DNA of 64,000 bases, from contig CAYMUR010000009.1 in the NCBI GenBank assembly GCA_964393615.1, forward strand, positions 1-64,000. The letters are read 5' to 3'. Source of the stretch: CAYMUR01 sp964393615. GTDB taxonomy: Bacteria; Planctomycetota; Planctomycetia; Pirellulales; Pirellulaceae. A program made the translations under genes and the position numbers. A model generated the notes under the pieces. It ran no database searches and had not been told where the DNA came from. It saw nothing but the letters and a program-made list of their open reading frames with translations. Shown piece after piece: positions 28,135 through 36,563 of this stretch. Each line of letters begins with the position of its first letter. Within the stretch, counting starts at the first letter, position 1.

Positions 28135-28613
28135 TGGACAAAAACCCTGTCAACAACCGTGGTGAGTAGATCAGCCATCGAGAGACTCTGACGACTGCCG
28201 CATCGAGGAGGGCAAGGTTCCATCTGAAACAAGGCTAGCGGTAACCCGTTTGACCAGGATCCTGCAGCTTGCGGCCGAGAAACAAAGGACCGAGACAAAA
28301 ATTGCCCGTGAATCACCAATAATGAGGGAAACGACTATTGCTGGGTATCGGACAACTGCCATCCAGTGCAAAATGAAGTTCCCTGGGTTTTGCATAGATT
28401 CCTGGTTGTACTTGAAACAACGGAAAGCCTGTTGGGAATCAGGTACCAAACAGATCTTGAAAGAGCAACAACATCATCACCGCTGGGTTCAGCACGTTTG
28501 GCAACCTATGTAAAAATCATTGGGACAGCGTCAACGATCTAAATGGCCCCAATACCTACAGGTTCGTCCAATTCTTGATTGAAACACAACGTTTTTGCCG
28601 AGGAACAGAAGTC
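28135..28613. other. Intergenic region, nothing recognised
   Basis: This lies between the VIT/VWA gene and the TIM-barrel gene (divergent). Short frames on both strands (for example 28250-28513 plus) lack ribosome binding sites and protein-like composition. It presumably contains promoters for both flanking genes. Confidence 0.5.
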
Positions 28614-30029
28614 ATGAGAACATTTCGATGTCGTAGCGTTGATCTTCGAGTGGTGTTGGTAGTTTTCACCGCTGTCAGCGCGTCACCTCTCGGTTCTGTC
28701 ACCAACGCGGCGGAACTGAACATGCGCCCCATTGTGACGAAACCGGAACCGCTGAAAACACTGCATCCCAAGCTGCAATGGATGAAGCAGAAGAAGGTCC
28801 GCGCCATCTGGATCGGGGATGACCTGTTCGAACAAATTGAAGACGATGACAAGACCAAAGGGCAGGTACTGCGGGACACGGGTTTCAATCTCGTTCGCAT
28901 CAGCATGACCGTTAATTCTGACAACACACCTTCTGGAGTCGTCGATACCAGCCAACCTCTTGACGTCAAGCACGACCGCTCGAAGAGCAGCGACATCGAA
29001 ACACGCCTGGCACCAAATATCAAGGAGGCAAGGCGACGAGGACTAACGATCATGATCGGATTTCAGTACGGTACGCACCATCTTGAACCCTATCGTAAAT
29101 TCCGCTCAACCCAAGAGGGACTGGCTAACATCACTTGCTGTCCGGTCGAAAAAAAATATATCAGCGGACAACACGTCGGCAAGTGGGCCATCAAGATTGC
29201 CAAAGGCGGCGCTGACGGTATGGTCATCGACATGGAAATGTACCATTCGGACAAGAGCGGCTATCACGGGTCCTGTGTATGCAACACGTGCTTTGCTACA
29301 TATCTGAAGAAATACGCCACGAACGCCAAGCAGACCTACCGCGCAACATCTGCCGAAAGTCGTGCTCAATGGTTACAAGATCAGAACGCAAGCGATCATT
29401 ACGCCAGCTTTGCTGCCAGACGAATTGAAGCGTTGTATGACTCCATCCGACGCAGATGTCAAAAGATCAACCCGGCCTTTTTCTTTGGGATCGCTCCGAT
29501 GCTACATCACTTGCCAGGTGTCGAACGTGGACTTGGATCTGCTGCGGTACCTTGCCTGGTTTTTTCAGAACATGAGTACCACCATGGGACATACCGCGGC
29601 TCGTTCATCAGCACGGCGCATATTCGCAAAAACCTGCCGGCACTTTTCGTGTCCGGAGCCTACGTCACCGTTCAGACGCCCGCTGAAATGGCCACCAACG
29701 TCGTCCAATCGTCACTCTACACGGACGGATGGTGGCCCTGGTATGGCACCTCCCTGCTGACGAACATGAGCGCCGACAAATCAAAGGGAGGCGAGTACAG
29801 CCGAGTCAAAGAGACCTCGGCCCGGGATTACCTGGACCGTATAGCCGCTGCTCATACAAAACTGGACCAACTGCTCGCAGCGCCCAAAAACCAGTGGCCA
29901 GATCGTCAGGACGGTAAGCTGAATTGGTTACAAGCTAAAGTCGCCAACGCCAAAGACGCCAAGACCCTAGCAGAAGCCCAAGTTGATCTTGAAAACTATA
30001 GGAAGCTGTTAGGGACAGGTGGCTATTAG
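28614..30029 (+). CDS. Secreted TIM-barrel glycosidase-like protein of unknown substrate
   Basis: 471 residues from the ATG at 28614, preferred over 28575 because GAGGA lies 9 bases upstream and a signal peptide follows (VVLVVFTAVSASPLGSVTNAAE). After the signal the chain alternates strand and helix like a (beta/alpha)8 barrel: VRAIWIGDD, FNLVRISMTVN, LTIMIGFQYG, GADGMVIDMEMYH, PAFFFGIAPML. The VIDMEMY strand ends with Asp and Glu in the position where retaining glycosidases carry the general acid. The protein at 58525-60267 has LIDIESY at the equivalent place. A cluster CVCNTCF near the middle could bind metal. The C-terminal helix pair is charged. I do not recognise a named family. The function is inferred only from fold-like pattern and secretion. 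Confidence 0.75.
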   Translation: MRTFRCRSVDLRVVLVVFTAVSASPLGSVTNAAELNMRPIVTKPEPLKTLHPKLQWMKQKKVRAIWIGDDLFEQIEDDDKTKGQVLRDTGFNLVRISMTVNSDNTPSGVVDTSQPLDVKHDRSKSSDIETRLAPNIKEARRRGLTIMIGFQYGTHHLEPYRKFRSTQEGLANITCCPVEKKYISGQHVGKWAIKIAKGGADGMVIDMEMYHSDKSGYHGSCVCNTCFATYLKKYATNAKQTYRATSAESRAQWLQDQNASDHYASFAARRIEALYDSIRRRCQKINPAFFFGIAPMLHHLPGVERGLGSAAVPCLVFSEHEYHHGTYRGSFISTAHIRKNLPALFVSGAYVTVQTPAEMATNVVQSSLYTDGWWPWYGTSLLTNMSADKSKGGEYSRVKETSARDYLDRIAAAHTKLDQLLAAPKNQWPDRQDGKLNWLQAKVANAKDAKTLAEAQVDLENYRKLLGTGGY

Positions 30030-30513
30030 CGTCACACATTGGTCGTCACCCTCGACCTGATGCTCTCATCCGCTACCGTGCACACAAAAAAATAGAAATC
30101 GAAATAAATCCTGGCCAGTGGCAGCAGCCCCCACACCCCTATTACAACCCATTCGAAGGACGTAGCCACTCACGCTGCAACGATCCTTCAATGAGCCCAT
30201 CCCGCCAAAGCCCACAGGTTCGAGCTTCCTTTAGAAAACAGCGGTCAAAGTGTAGAAAACAATTCTCCAGACGGACCCAGGAAATCTTTCTCAAGGAACC
30301 CAGAACAATCAATGCTCCGATCGTTTGCCAGTTTACAGTAAACGGTCACTGCTAAAAATAATCCTACCCGTTTGGCTGACAACATGGGCCTCCGAATTGC
30401 GCAAAAGAAATGGACTAACCCCACCGTTACGCTTCGTCGACACCGGCCACTGCGGACCAACCTTAGGTCCTCACCATTTGTCAATGAATCAACCATCGAC
30501 GGCAGAGCGAATT
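30030..30513. other. Intergenic region between convergent genes, nothing recognised
   Basis: 484 bases between the ends of the TIM-barrel gene and the giant LEPR-XLL gene. Frames here overlap the end of the giant gene or lack starts. No strong terminator hairpin was seen. Confidence 0.45.
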
Positions 30514-33500
30514 TTAGAACAAATTCGAAAGTCCCTGCAACCGGGACGGTTTCCTGGCAAAGAGCGCAACGTGGCGACTCGACCACTGGCCGAGTTCTCC
30601 AAATACATGGTCGACCATGGCTTGCTCCCTGTGCAAGGCGTCGACGGGGCGTATTTTAACAACGTCGTCGGTCGCTAAAAGTTCTTCGACTGAGACAGTC
30701 CGCGAAAGCTGCACCGAATCGTTTCCGTTGAGTGCGGCAGGCACAATCTGCCCACCCTGCCCGATTTCCGTGGGCGACATGAATTCTGCGGACGAGACAA
30801 CCGTGGCAGTGACATAAGCAGACGGCGAAAAGTTACTGACCAATCGGTTGAAATCAGCAATATCCACGTCGGTATCACTGTCAAAGTCACCTTTCCACCA
30901 ATCATTGTTGGAGTGGTTGCTCAACGGATCAAAGTGCCTCACGAGCTCGACTAGATCGGTAATATCAACGTCGGCATCCAAGTCGGTATCACCTGGCTTG
31001 GCCACGAGAAACGTATAGTTATAGTCGTCTCCGCTCGTCCCATCCCCATCCGCGTCTAAGAAATTCCCTGTCTGATTGGTAATACTATCGGAATCCAAGA
31101 CGGCTGTGTACCAAGCGGGTATGATCCCCACGATGCTCGTGAAATCCCACGTCCCAATCGATAACTCGGAATCGTAGTTGAAACCAACATTCTCCAGATC
31201 GACCGCCGTGCTGCCTGATGTATCGTTCAGCAAAGTCAACGCGGTGCTACCGATGCTCACTCCTTGGTCAAAGGTAAATGTCAATGTATCAAGCGTGTCG
31301 AACGTAGCTGAATTACTATCCCGTTCGACCAGGGAAACACGGGGCGGCTGTTGACGTCGAATCGCCGTCAGTACTCCTTCACCGCCGAGCGCCAAATAAG
31401 CAACGTTTTCGGCCACGTGTGCCGTTTCCTCGTCACGCGTCGTATCTTCGCCAATCTTGAATTGAACACCGCTCCCCATCAGGTTGTCGTAGCGAATGTG
31501 GGCGTTATCGCTGCCAACGTAGCTGGCCAGCGAAGACAAAAGCTTCGGAGCTACCTGGAAATTGTAAGCGAAATTCACGTCCGTCAAAGATTCCGTGACA
31601 TTCTCAGGAGTGTTGAATGCTTCAAAAATCAATCCACTCCATCTGCCGATGCCTGATTCGATCGCCAGGTAGCCGATCGTCTCTGAAATATGCTGCGTGC
31701 CGACGTTCTCTTCCTGCTCCACAGCGAGTTGGAACGCCGATGGGCCAACACCCATTTGCCGAGTTTGAAGATAGGCTTGGCCGGAAGTCGTTTGGATCTG
31801 ACTGAGAACTACCGGAGCGGAGTCAAACGGACGAGAAAAATTGACCAGCTCCCACTGATTGCTGACGATTTGGCCTACTGTCGCTGCCGTCGTGACCGTC
31901 CCCACCTCGAGTTGCGTTCCATCCGCCAAGCGGTGACTGCCTGACTCAAGTACAAGGTAACTGACCACCTCTGCCGCATTGTGCAAACCGTTCTCATTGG
32001 ATGGCTCTGTCAAATAGATCGTGAATCGGTCCGGCTGTACATCCGTCACCCGCACCGACACGGGATCCACACCAGCAAGCGAAGCGCTTTGAGCAAAGAC
32101 CACAGGATCGGTAAAATGGTGGTTCAGGGAAATCGTTTGTGGGACATGGGTCAGGTTTGTCACTCGACCCAGGTCTCCAATTTCGACTTGCGGAACGAGA
32201 GCCGTCAACCTTCCTTCACCTCCGATGGCCAGGTAGGCTACGCTCTCTTCTACATGCACCGTTTCTGTGTCTGCCGTCGTATCCTCACCAATCTTCAGTT
32301 GAACACTGTTTGCGGTCAGGTTGGTATAACGAACGTGTGCGTTGTCGGTGCCATTGTAGCTGGTGAGAGAAGTCAACAACGCAGGTGCTTCGCCGTAGAC
32401 CCAATCGAACGACTGCGTGAACCAGGCCTCAGTGACGCTGGAGGGTGTATTATGAGCCTCCATTAACATTCCGTTCCAGGCACCACTCCCCGGCTCCATG
32501 GCTAAATATCCGATTGTTTCCAGTCCGTGTTGGCTGCCGTTGTTCTCTTCCTGTTCGAGGGCCAACTGGAACCCATTCGTGGTAACACTATTTTGCCGGG
32601 TTTCGAGGTACGCCTCACCAGCGGTCGTCTGGATCTGGCTCAATACCACCGGTATGGCGCTGAACGCCGTAGCAAAATCAACAGATTCCCACTCATTATC
32701 CACAATCCTTCCCACCGTAGCATCGGACATGACCGTGCCGACTTCCAACTGAGTTCCATCAACCAACTGATGCATTCCTGCTTCGAGCACTACATAGGTC
32801 ACGGTCTCCGCCGCATTGTGCAAACCGTTCAAATTCGATGGTTCGGACAAGTAGATTGTAAATCGATCGAGTTGGACATCCGTGACTCGCACCGATACCG
32901 GATCGGCCCCCACCAGCGAAGCGGAATGGGCAAAGACGACTGGGTTTCGATACTGCTGTTCCAGCATGACCGTCTGCGCTTCGTGTGTTAAATTCGTGAC
33001 CCGCCCCACTTCCCCAATGTCAAATTCGTCGAGTGGTTCTGGTAAGGTCGTAAACATTTTTTGTCCGGCCAGATAGTTGGCCTCCAACAAGCCTGCGCTG
33101 AAGCTCTCTTCGATTTCAGCCGGAGTTAATGGAGCATCGTAGTAACGTGCAACGTGCAAGAAACCGGGCCAGCCCGTCTGGGTGACCGTAGCACCAATCC
33201 GAAAATCCTGGGAACTGTCATCCAACCAAAAGGAACTGGCAGCCGAATTAACTTCAATACTGTTGAGATATAGTTTCGTCTCCAGTCCGTCGTGGGTGAC
33301 AACAAGTTGGCGCGGTCCAGCATCTGGAACATTGGTAGGACCCTTGAAAATTGAGGTACCATTGCGCCACTCGTACTGATTGTCATTGATGGTCAGACGC
33401 TGATCTTCACCAAAACTAAAGATATTTTGAGGAGCGCCGCCCGTGGCCGAGTTACTATCAATCCAGAATTCGAAAGAGCCGTTCGCATCATCCAAATTGC

Positions 33501-36453
33501 TAAACGAGGGAACTGTAAAATGCCTGCCACTTTCAAAGCCGCCCATGTCGAACTTGCTATTATCGACCCAATGGCTGGCCAAATCCGGAACAAAATTCTG
33601 GGCTTCGGCATGGTTTCCGTTCGGTGTGAGGTCTGACCAGATATTTCCATTCCCGTCAAACGAGCTGGCAAATGCGGCATTCAGGTCCATCACCAGGCTG
33701 GAACCCTGATCGGTCCAAGCGCTCACGTTCTCACCATCACTGGCGCGAACCCGAACCCAATACGTTGTATTCAAAGCAAGTTCCGTAAGAATATAAGATG
33801 TGCTAGTCGTGGCAATACTACTGCTCCACGGCTCCGATACTCCCTCTTTTTTGTACTGCAGCTCGTAGCTGACCCGATCGCCATCCGGGTCGGTCGATGC
33901 ACCCCAGCTGACCGTGGCTTGCAATGCTTGGACATGGGAGGCTGAGGGCGCTCCGGGAACCGTGGGAGGCTGTCCAAAAGACAAGGTCGTGAACAGTTCT
34001 GCGCCTGCTTGGACTTTATAGTCGGTTCCCAGCAAGCCTGTCGCAAAATTCTGCTCGATTTCAGCCGGAGTTAATGGAGCATCGTAGTAACGTGCAACGT
34101 GCAAGAAACCGGGCCAACCCGTCTGGCTGATCGTGGCACCAATCCGAAAATCTTTGGAACTGTCGTCCAGCCAGAAAGGACTGGCGGCGGAATTAACCTC
34201 AATGCCGTCGAGATACAGTTTCGTCTCCATGCCATCGTGCGTGACAACGAGTTGACGGGGGCCGGCGCTCGGGTCATTGTCAGGCCCCTTAAAGACAGAG
34301 GTGCCATTGCGCCACTCGTACTGATTGTCGTTGATGGTCAGTCGCTCGTCTTCGCCAAAACTAAAGATGTTTTGAGGAAAGCCACCACCGGCCGCCTTAC
34401 TGTCGATCCAAAATTCGAAAGAGCCGATGGTATCATCCAGGTTGCTAAACGAGGGAACTGTAAAATGCCTGCCACTTGCAAAGCCACCCATATCGAACTT
34501 GCTATTATCGACCCAATGGCTGGCCAAATCCGGAACAAAATCCTGCGCTTCGGCATGGTTTCCGTTCGGTGTGAGGTCTGACCAGACGTTTCCACTCCCG
34601 TTGAACGAGTTGGCAAATGCGGCACTCAGGTCCATCACCAGGTCGGCACCCTGGTCAGTCCAATCGCTCACTTTCTCACCATCGCTGGCCCGCACCCGGA
34701 CCCAGTAAGTGGTATCCAACGCAAGCTCCGTGAGGACATGAGACGTATTGGTCGTAACAATACTACTACTCCACGGTTCCGACACTCCCTCTTTTTTGTA
34801 TTGCAGCTCGTAGCTCACCGAATCACCGTCCGAGTCCGTCGACTCACCCCAATGGACGGTGGCTTGGAACGGCTGAACGCTGGACGCTGTGAGTGGACCC
34901 GGAACGGTGGGAGGCTGTCCAAAGGCTAGGGTGATTGTCTGATTTGGTGTAACTTGTGTCGTCTCGGACGTACCATCGGGCCACAAAACTTCTAAGGAAA
35001 CGCTGTCACCATAGCTACCCAATCCAAAGTGTAACGTGAGATCATTCTGATTCCCCTGCCCCGTTCCAGCCTCTACCTGACGTGTCAGCACCATCCCTTG
35101 GAACGAAGCTCGCACTTGGGCACCGATCGCCGAACGATTCACTTGATGTCCGTCTCCTTCCAGATGAACCTTGAGCCAGTTGTTTCCCGATTCGTTGTTG
35201 CGAAAAATGCGGCCGTCGGCGGCCAGATCCAAATCGCCGTCATTGTCAAAATCGGCCCATGCATTCATGTAGGTTTTTCCCAGACCACTGAGTCCTTCCG
35301 AGCCAGTCACGTCGCTGAAATTCCACGATCCGTTGTTGCGGTACAAAACGCTGTGATCTCCCGAATACACCGTTGTCAAGAAAAGATCGAGATCACCGTC
35401 GTTGTCATAATCCGCCAGGCTGGGCGATGCGTAAGATTCTTGATAACCAAGACCAGCACTACCACTTTGATTCTGAAAATCGAAACCCCCGGCAGGTCCC
35501 AAGTTTTTTAGAAATTGTGACTCCGGCTGACCGCGGTGGGCAAAGTTACCAGCAAACAGATCGATGTGGCCATCATTGTCCATATCTCCCCAAGCGGCAC
35601 CGATGGAATGGCCGTTTCCTCCTTGGGCACCGTGTGACCCGGCAGTATCCGTAATGTTCCCCTGCCCGTCGTTTTCAAATAAGTAGTTTGGTTGCAAACG
35701 ATAATTGGAGACATAAACATCCAGGTCACCATCCACATCAAAGTCCGCGGCCGTGACACCTCTCCCTGCACGAATGGTACCCGATTCTTGCCACGCGAGA
35801 GTAAAATTTTGACCTTGGTTGTTGATCAGGAGAGCATCTGGCTCGTACGGATAATTGTTCCCCACCGCATATCCACCGATGAACAAGTCGAGGTAACTGT
35901 CGCCGTTGAAGTCACCCCAAGCGGCAGCACGACTGTTACCGAGAGACGACGAGGGGATCAGAGAACTGACTTCCTCAAAACCATTTCCTTCTTGGTTGCG
36001 GTACAACCGATCGCCATGGGACATATCGAGGAAGCCATCATTGTCATAGTCACCCCAAACCCCATCGCCACCAAACGAAGTCAAGGCTTGAAATAGACTG
36101 AACGACCCCCCCTCGTTGCGCCAAACGATTCCATCCCCGTGCAAATCGACCCAACCATCGTTATCGAAATCACCCCACGCTACTTTTCCCGGACCAGGAT
36201 CTCCCGGGTTCTCTAGCAGGATACCAATGTCGGTAAAAGTGGCCAACAACCAACGTGGCTCAAGCCATTCGACACCAGCAGAACAACACGCATAGTCAGC
36301 CACACGCGAACGACTAGACTGTCGATTGCGACGGAAAGCACGCGATGCTTTCCGTCGCCCCCATTTCGATTTTTGTGACGAGATATTCACAGTGCCTGGG
36401 AAAAACGATCTGTTTGTGACTGAAAAAATAAATGGGTGTTTTTTCGCAAACAC
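30514..36453 (-). CDS. Giant LEPR-XLL, FG-GAP/UnbV, FN3-LamG, dockerin surface protein
   Basis: 1979 residues from a GTG at 36451-36453. No ribosome binding site is clear, so the start is uncertain. Residues 30-50 are strongly basic and are followed by LEPRWLL (64-70), the LEPR-XLL motif of planctomycete exported giants. Then come about seven FG-GAP/VCBS repeats (90-420, with DFDNDGWVDL-type calcium loops), an ASPIC/UnbV domain (about 440-505), fibronectin III (512-605) and LamG (605-815), a second FN3 (828-915) and LamG (920-1130), two 270-residue blocks (1146-1418 and 1424-1695) each made of three related beta repeats, an Ig-like segment (about 1703-1800) and a type I dockerin-like pair of calcium loops (GDTDLDADVDITDL and GDFDSDTDVDIADF, 1821-1870). 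An extracellular adhesin or glycan-binding scaffold is likely. Confidence 0.92.
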   Translation of the reverse strand: MFAKKHPFIFSVTNRSFFPGTVNISSQKSKWGRRKASRAFRRNRQSSRSRVADYACCSAGVEWLEPRWLLATFTDIGILLENPGDPGPGKVAWGDFDNDGWVDLHGDGIVWRNEGGSFSLFQALTSFGGDGVWGDYDNDGFLDMSHGDRLYRNQEGNGFEEVSSLIPSSSLGNSRAAAWGDFNGDSYLDLFIGGYAVGNNYPYEPDALLINNQGQNFTLAWQESGTIRAGRGVTAADFDVDGDLDVYVSNYRLQPNYLFENDGQGNITDTAGSHGAQGGNGHSIGAAWGDMDNDGHIDLFAGNFAHRGQPESQFLKNLGPAGGFDFQNQSGSAGLGYQESYASPSLADYDNDGDLDLFLTTVYSGDHSVLYRNNGSWNFSDVTGSEGLSGLGKTYMNAWADFDNDGDLDLAADGRIFRNNESGNNWLKVHLEGDGHQVNRSAIGAQVRASFQGMVLTRQVEAGTGQGNQNDLTLHFGLGSYGDSVSLEVLWPDGTSETTQVTPNQTITLAFGQPPTVPGPLTASSVQPFQATVHWGESTDSDGDSVSYELQYKKEGVSEPWSSSIVTTNTSHVLTELALDTTYWVRVRASDGEKVSDWTDQGADLVMDLSAAFANSFNGSGNVWSDLTPNGNHAEAQDFVPDLASHWVDNSKFDMGGFASGRHFTVPSFSNLDDTIGSFEFWIDSKAAGGGFPQNIFSFGEDERLTINDNQYEWRNGTSVFKGPDNDPSAGPRQLVVTHDGMETKLYLDGIEVNSAASPFWLDDSSKDFRIGATISQTGWPGFLHVARYYDAPLTPAEIEQNFATGLLGTDYKVQAGAELFTTLSFGQPPTVPGAPSASHVQALQATVSWGASTDPDGDRVSYELQYKKEGVSEPWSSSIATTSTSYILTELALNTTYWVRVRASDGENVSAWTDQGSSLVMDLNAAFASSFDGNGNIWSDLTPNGNHAEAQNFVPDLASHWVDNSKFDMGGFESGRHFTVPSFSNLDDANGSFEFWIDSNSATGGAPQNIFSFGEDQRLTINDNQYEWRNGTSIFKGPTNVPDAGPRQLVVTHDGLETKLYLNSIEVNSAASSFWLDDSSQDFRIGATVTQTGWPGFLHVARYYDAPLTPAEIEESFSAGLLEANYLAGQKMFTTLPEPLDEFDIGEVGRVTNLTHEAQTVMLEQQYRNPVVFAHSASLVGADPVSVRVTDVQLDRFTIYLSEPSNLNGLHNAAETVTYVVLEAGMHQLVDGTQLEVGTVMSDATVGRIVDNEWESVDFATAFSAIPVVLSQIQTTAGEAYLETRQNSVTTNGFQLALEQEENNGSQHGLETIGYLAMEPGSGAWNGMLMEAHNTPSSVTEAWFTQSFDWVYGEAPALLTSLTSYNGTDNAHVRYTNLTANSVQLKIGEDTTADTETVHVEESVAYLAIGGEGRLTALVPQVEIGDLGRVTNLTHVPQTISLNHHFTDPVVFAQSASLAGVDPVSVRVTDVQPDRFTIYLTEPSNENGLHNAAEVVSYLVLESGSHRLADGTQLEVGTVTTAATVGQIVSNQWELVNFSRPFDSAPVVLSQIQTTSGQAYLQTRQMGVGPSAFQLAVEQEENVGTQHISETIGYLAIESGIGRWSGLIFEAFNTPENVTESLTDVNFAYNFQVAPKLLSSLASYVGSDNAHIRYDNLMGSGVQFKIGEDTTRDEETAHVAENVAYLALGGEGVLTAIRRQQPPRVSLVERDSNSATFDTLDTLTFTFDQGVSIGSTALTLLNDTSGSTAVDLENVGFNYDSELSIGTWDFTSIVGIIPAWYTAVLDSDSITNQTGNFLDADGDGTSGDDYNYTFLVAKPGDTDLDADVDITDLVELVRHFDPLSNHSNNDWWKGDFDSDTDVDIADFNRLVSNFSPSAYVTATVVSSAEFMSPTEIGQGGQIVPAALNGNDSVQLSRTVSVEELLATDDVVKIRPVDALHREQAMVDHVFGELGQWSSRHVALFARKPSRLQGLSNLF
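31369..32184 (-). repeat. Second copy of 270-residue beta-repeat block
   Basis: Encodes residues 1424-1695 of the giant protein. It aligns with the block at 32200-33018 with a period of 279 residues (both begin with RVTNLTH and end with GGEG.LTA). Inside the block are three sub-repeats of about 85-90 residues with the pattern P-V-V, then T/S-x-A-x-V/Y-R, then E....E.V.YL..E.G. Confidence 0.85.
32200..33018 (-). repeat. First copy of 270-residue beta-repeat block
   Basis: Encodes residues 1146-1418. The shared segments VSVRVTDVQ, DRFTIYL.EPSN and GLHNAAE are almost identical to the following block, so the duplication is fairly recent but older than the FN3-LamG duplication. Confidence 0.85.
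33052..33975 (-). repeat. FN3-LamG unit, second copy (945-bp period)
   Basis: Residues 827-1134. The DNA is nearly identical to the copy at 33976-34920 over long stretches (for example 33116 onward against 34061 onward, offset 945 bases = 315 codons), which indicates a recent in-frame tandem duplication. Confidence 0.9.
33976..34920 (-). repeat. FN3-LamG unit, first copy (945-bp period)
   Basis: Residues 512-826. Contains a fibronectin III domain (VSYELQYKKEGVSEPWSS) and a concanavalin-like domain (FDMGGF.SGRHFTVPSFSN). The same LamG type occurs in the neighbouring PEP-CTERM protein at 38349-41018. Confidence 0.9.
36328..36358. repeat. Perfect 13-bp inverted repeat, 5-base loop
   Basis: GCGACGGAAAGCA (36328-36340), loop CGCGA, then the exact reverse complement (36346-36358). 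It lies within the 5' coding part of the giant gene, in the stretch encoding the basic segment before the LEPR motif. In RNA it would form a very stable hairpin about 95-125 bases after the predicted start. No U-run follows. Confidence 0.75.
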
Positions 36454-36563
36454 GTCTATGGCGCATAGATAAGTACACCCAATTCATTATACACTCAACA
36501 TGGTATTCCTGCTTCACTTATACTACTTTTATTCATTTCTCATTGGATACAAAGGCAAATTCG

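Noticed and set aside
28250..28513. 87-codon plus-strand frame
   Set aside because: No ribosome binding site, an odd composition (Lys, Gln and His clusters), and no likeness to a known family.
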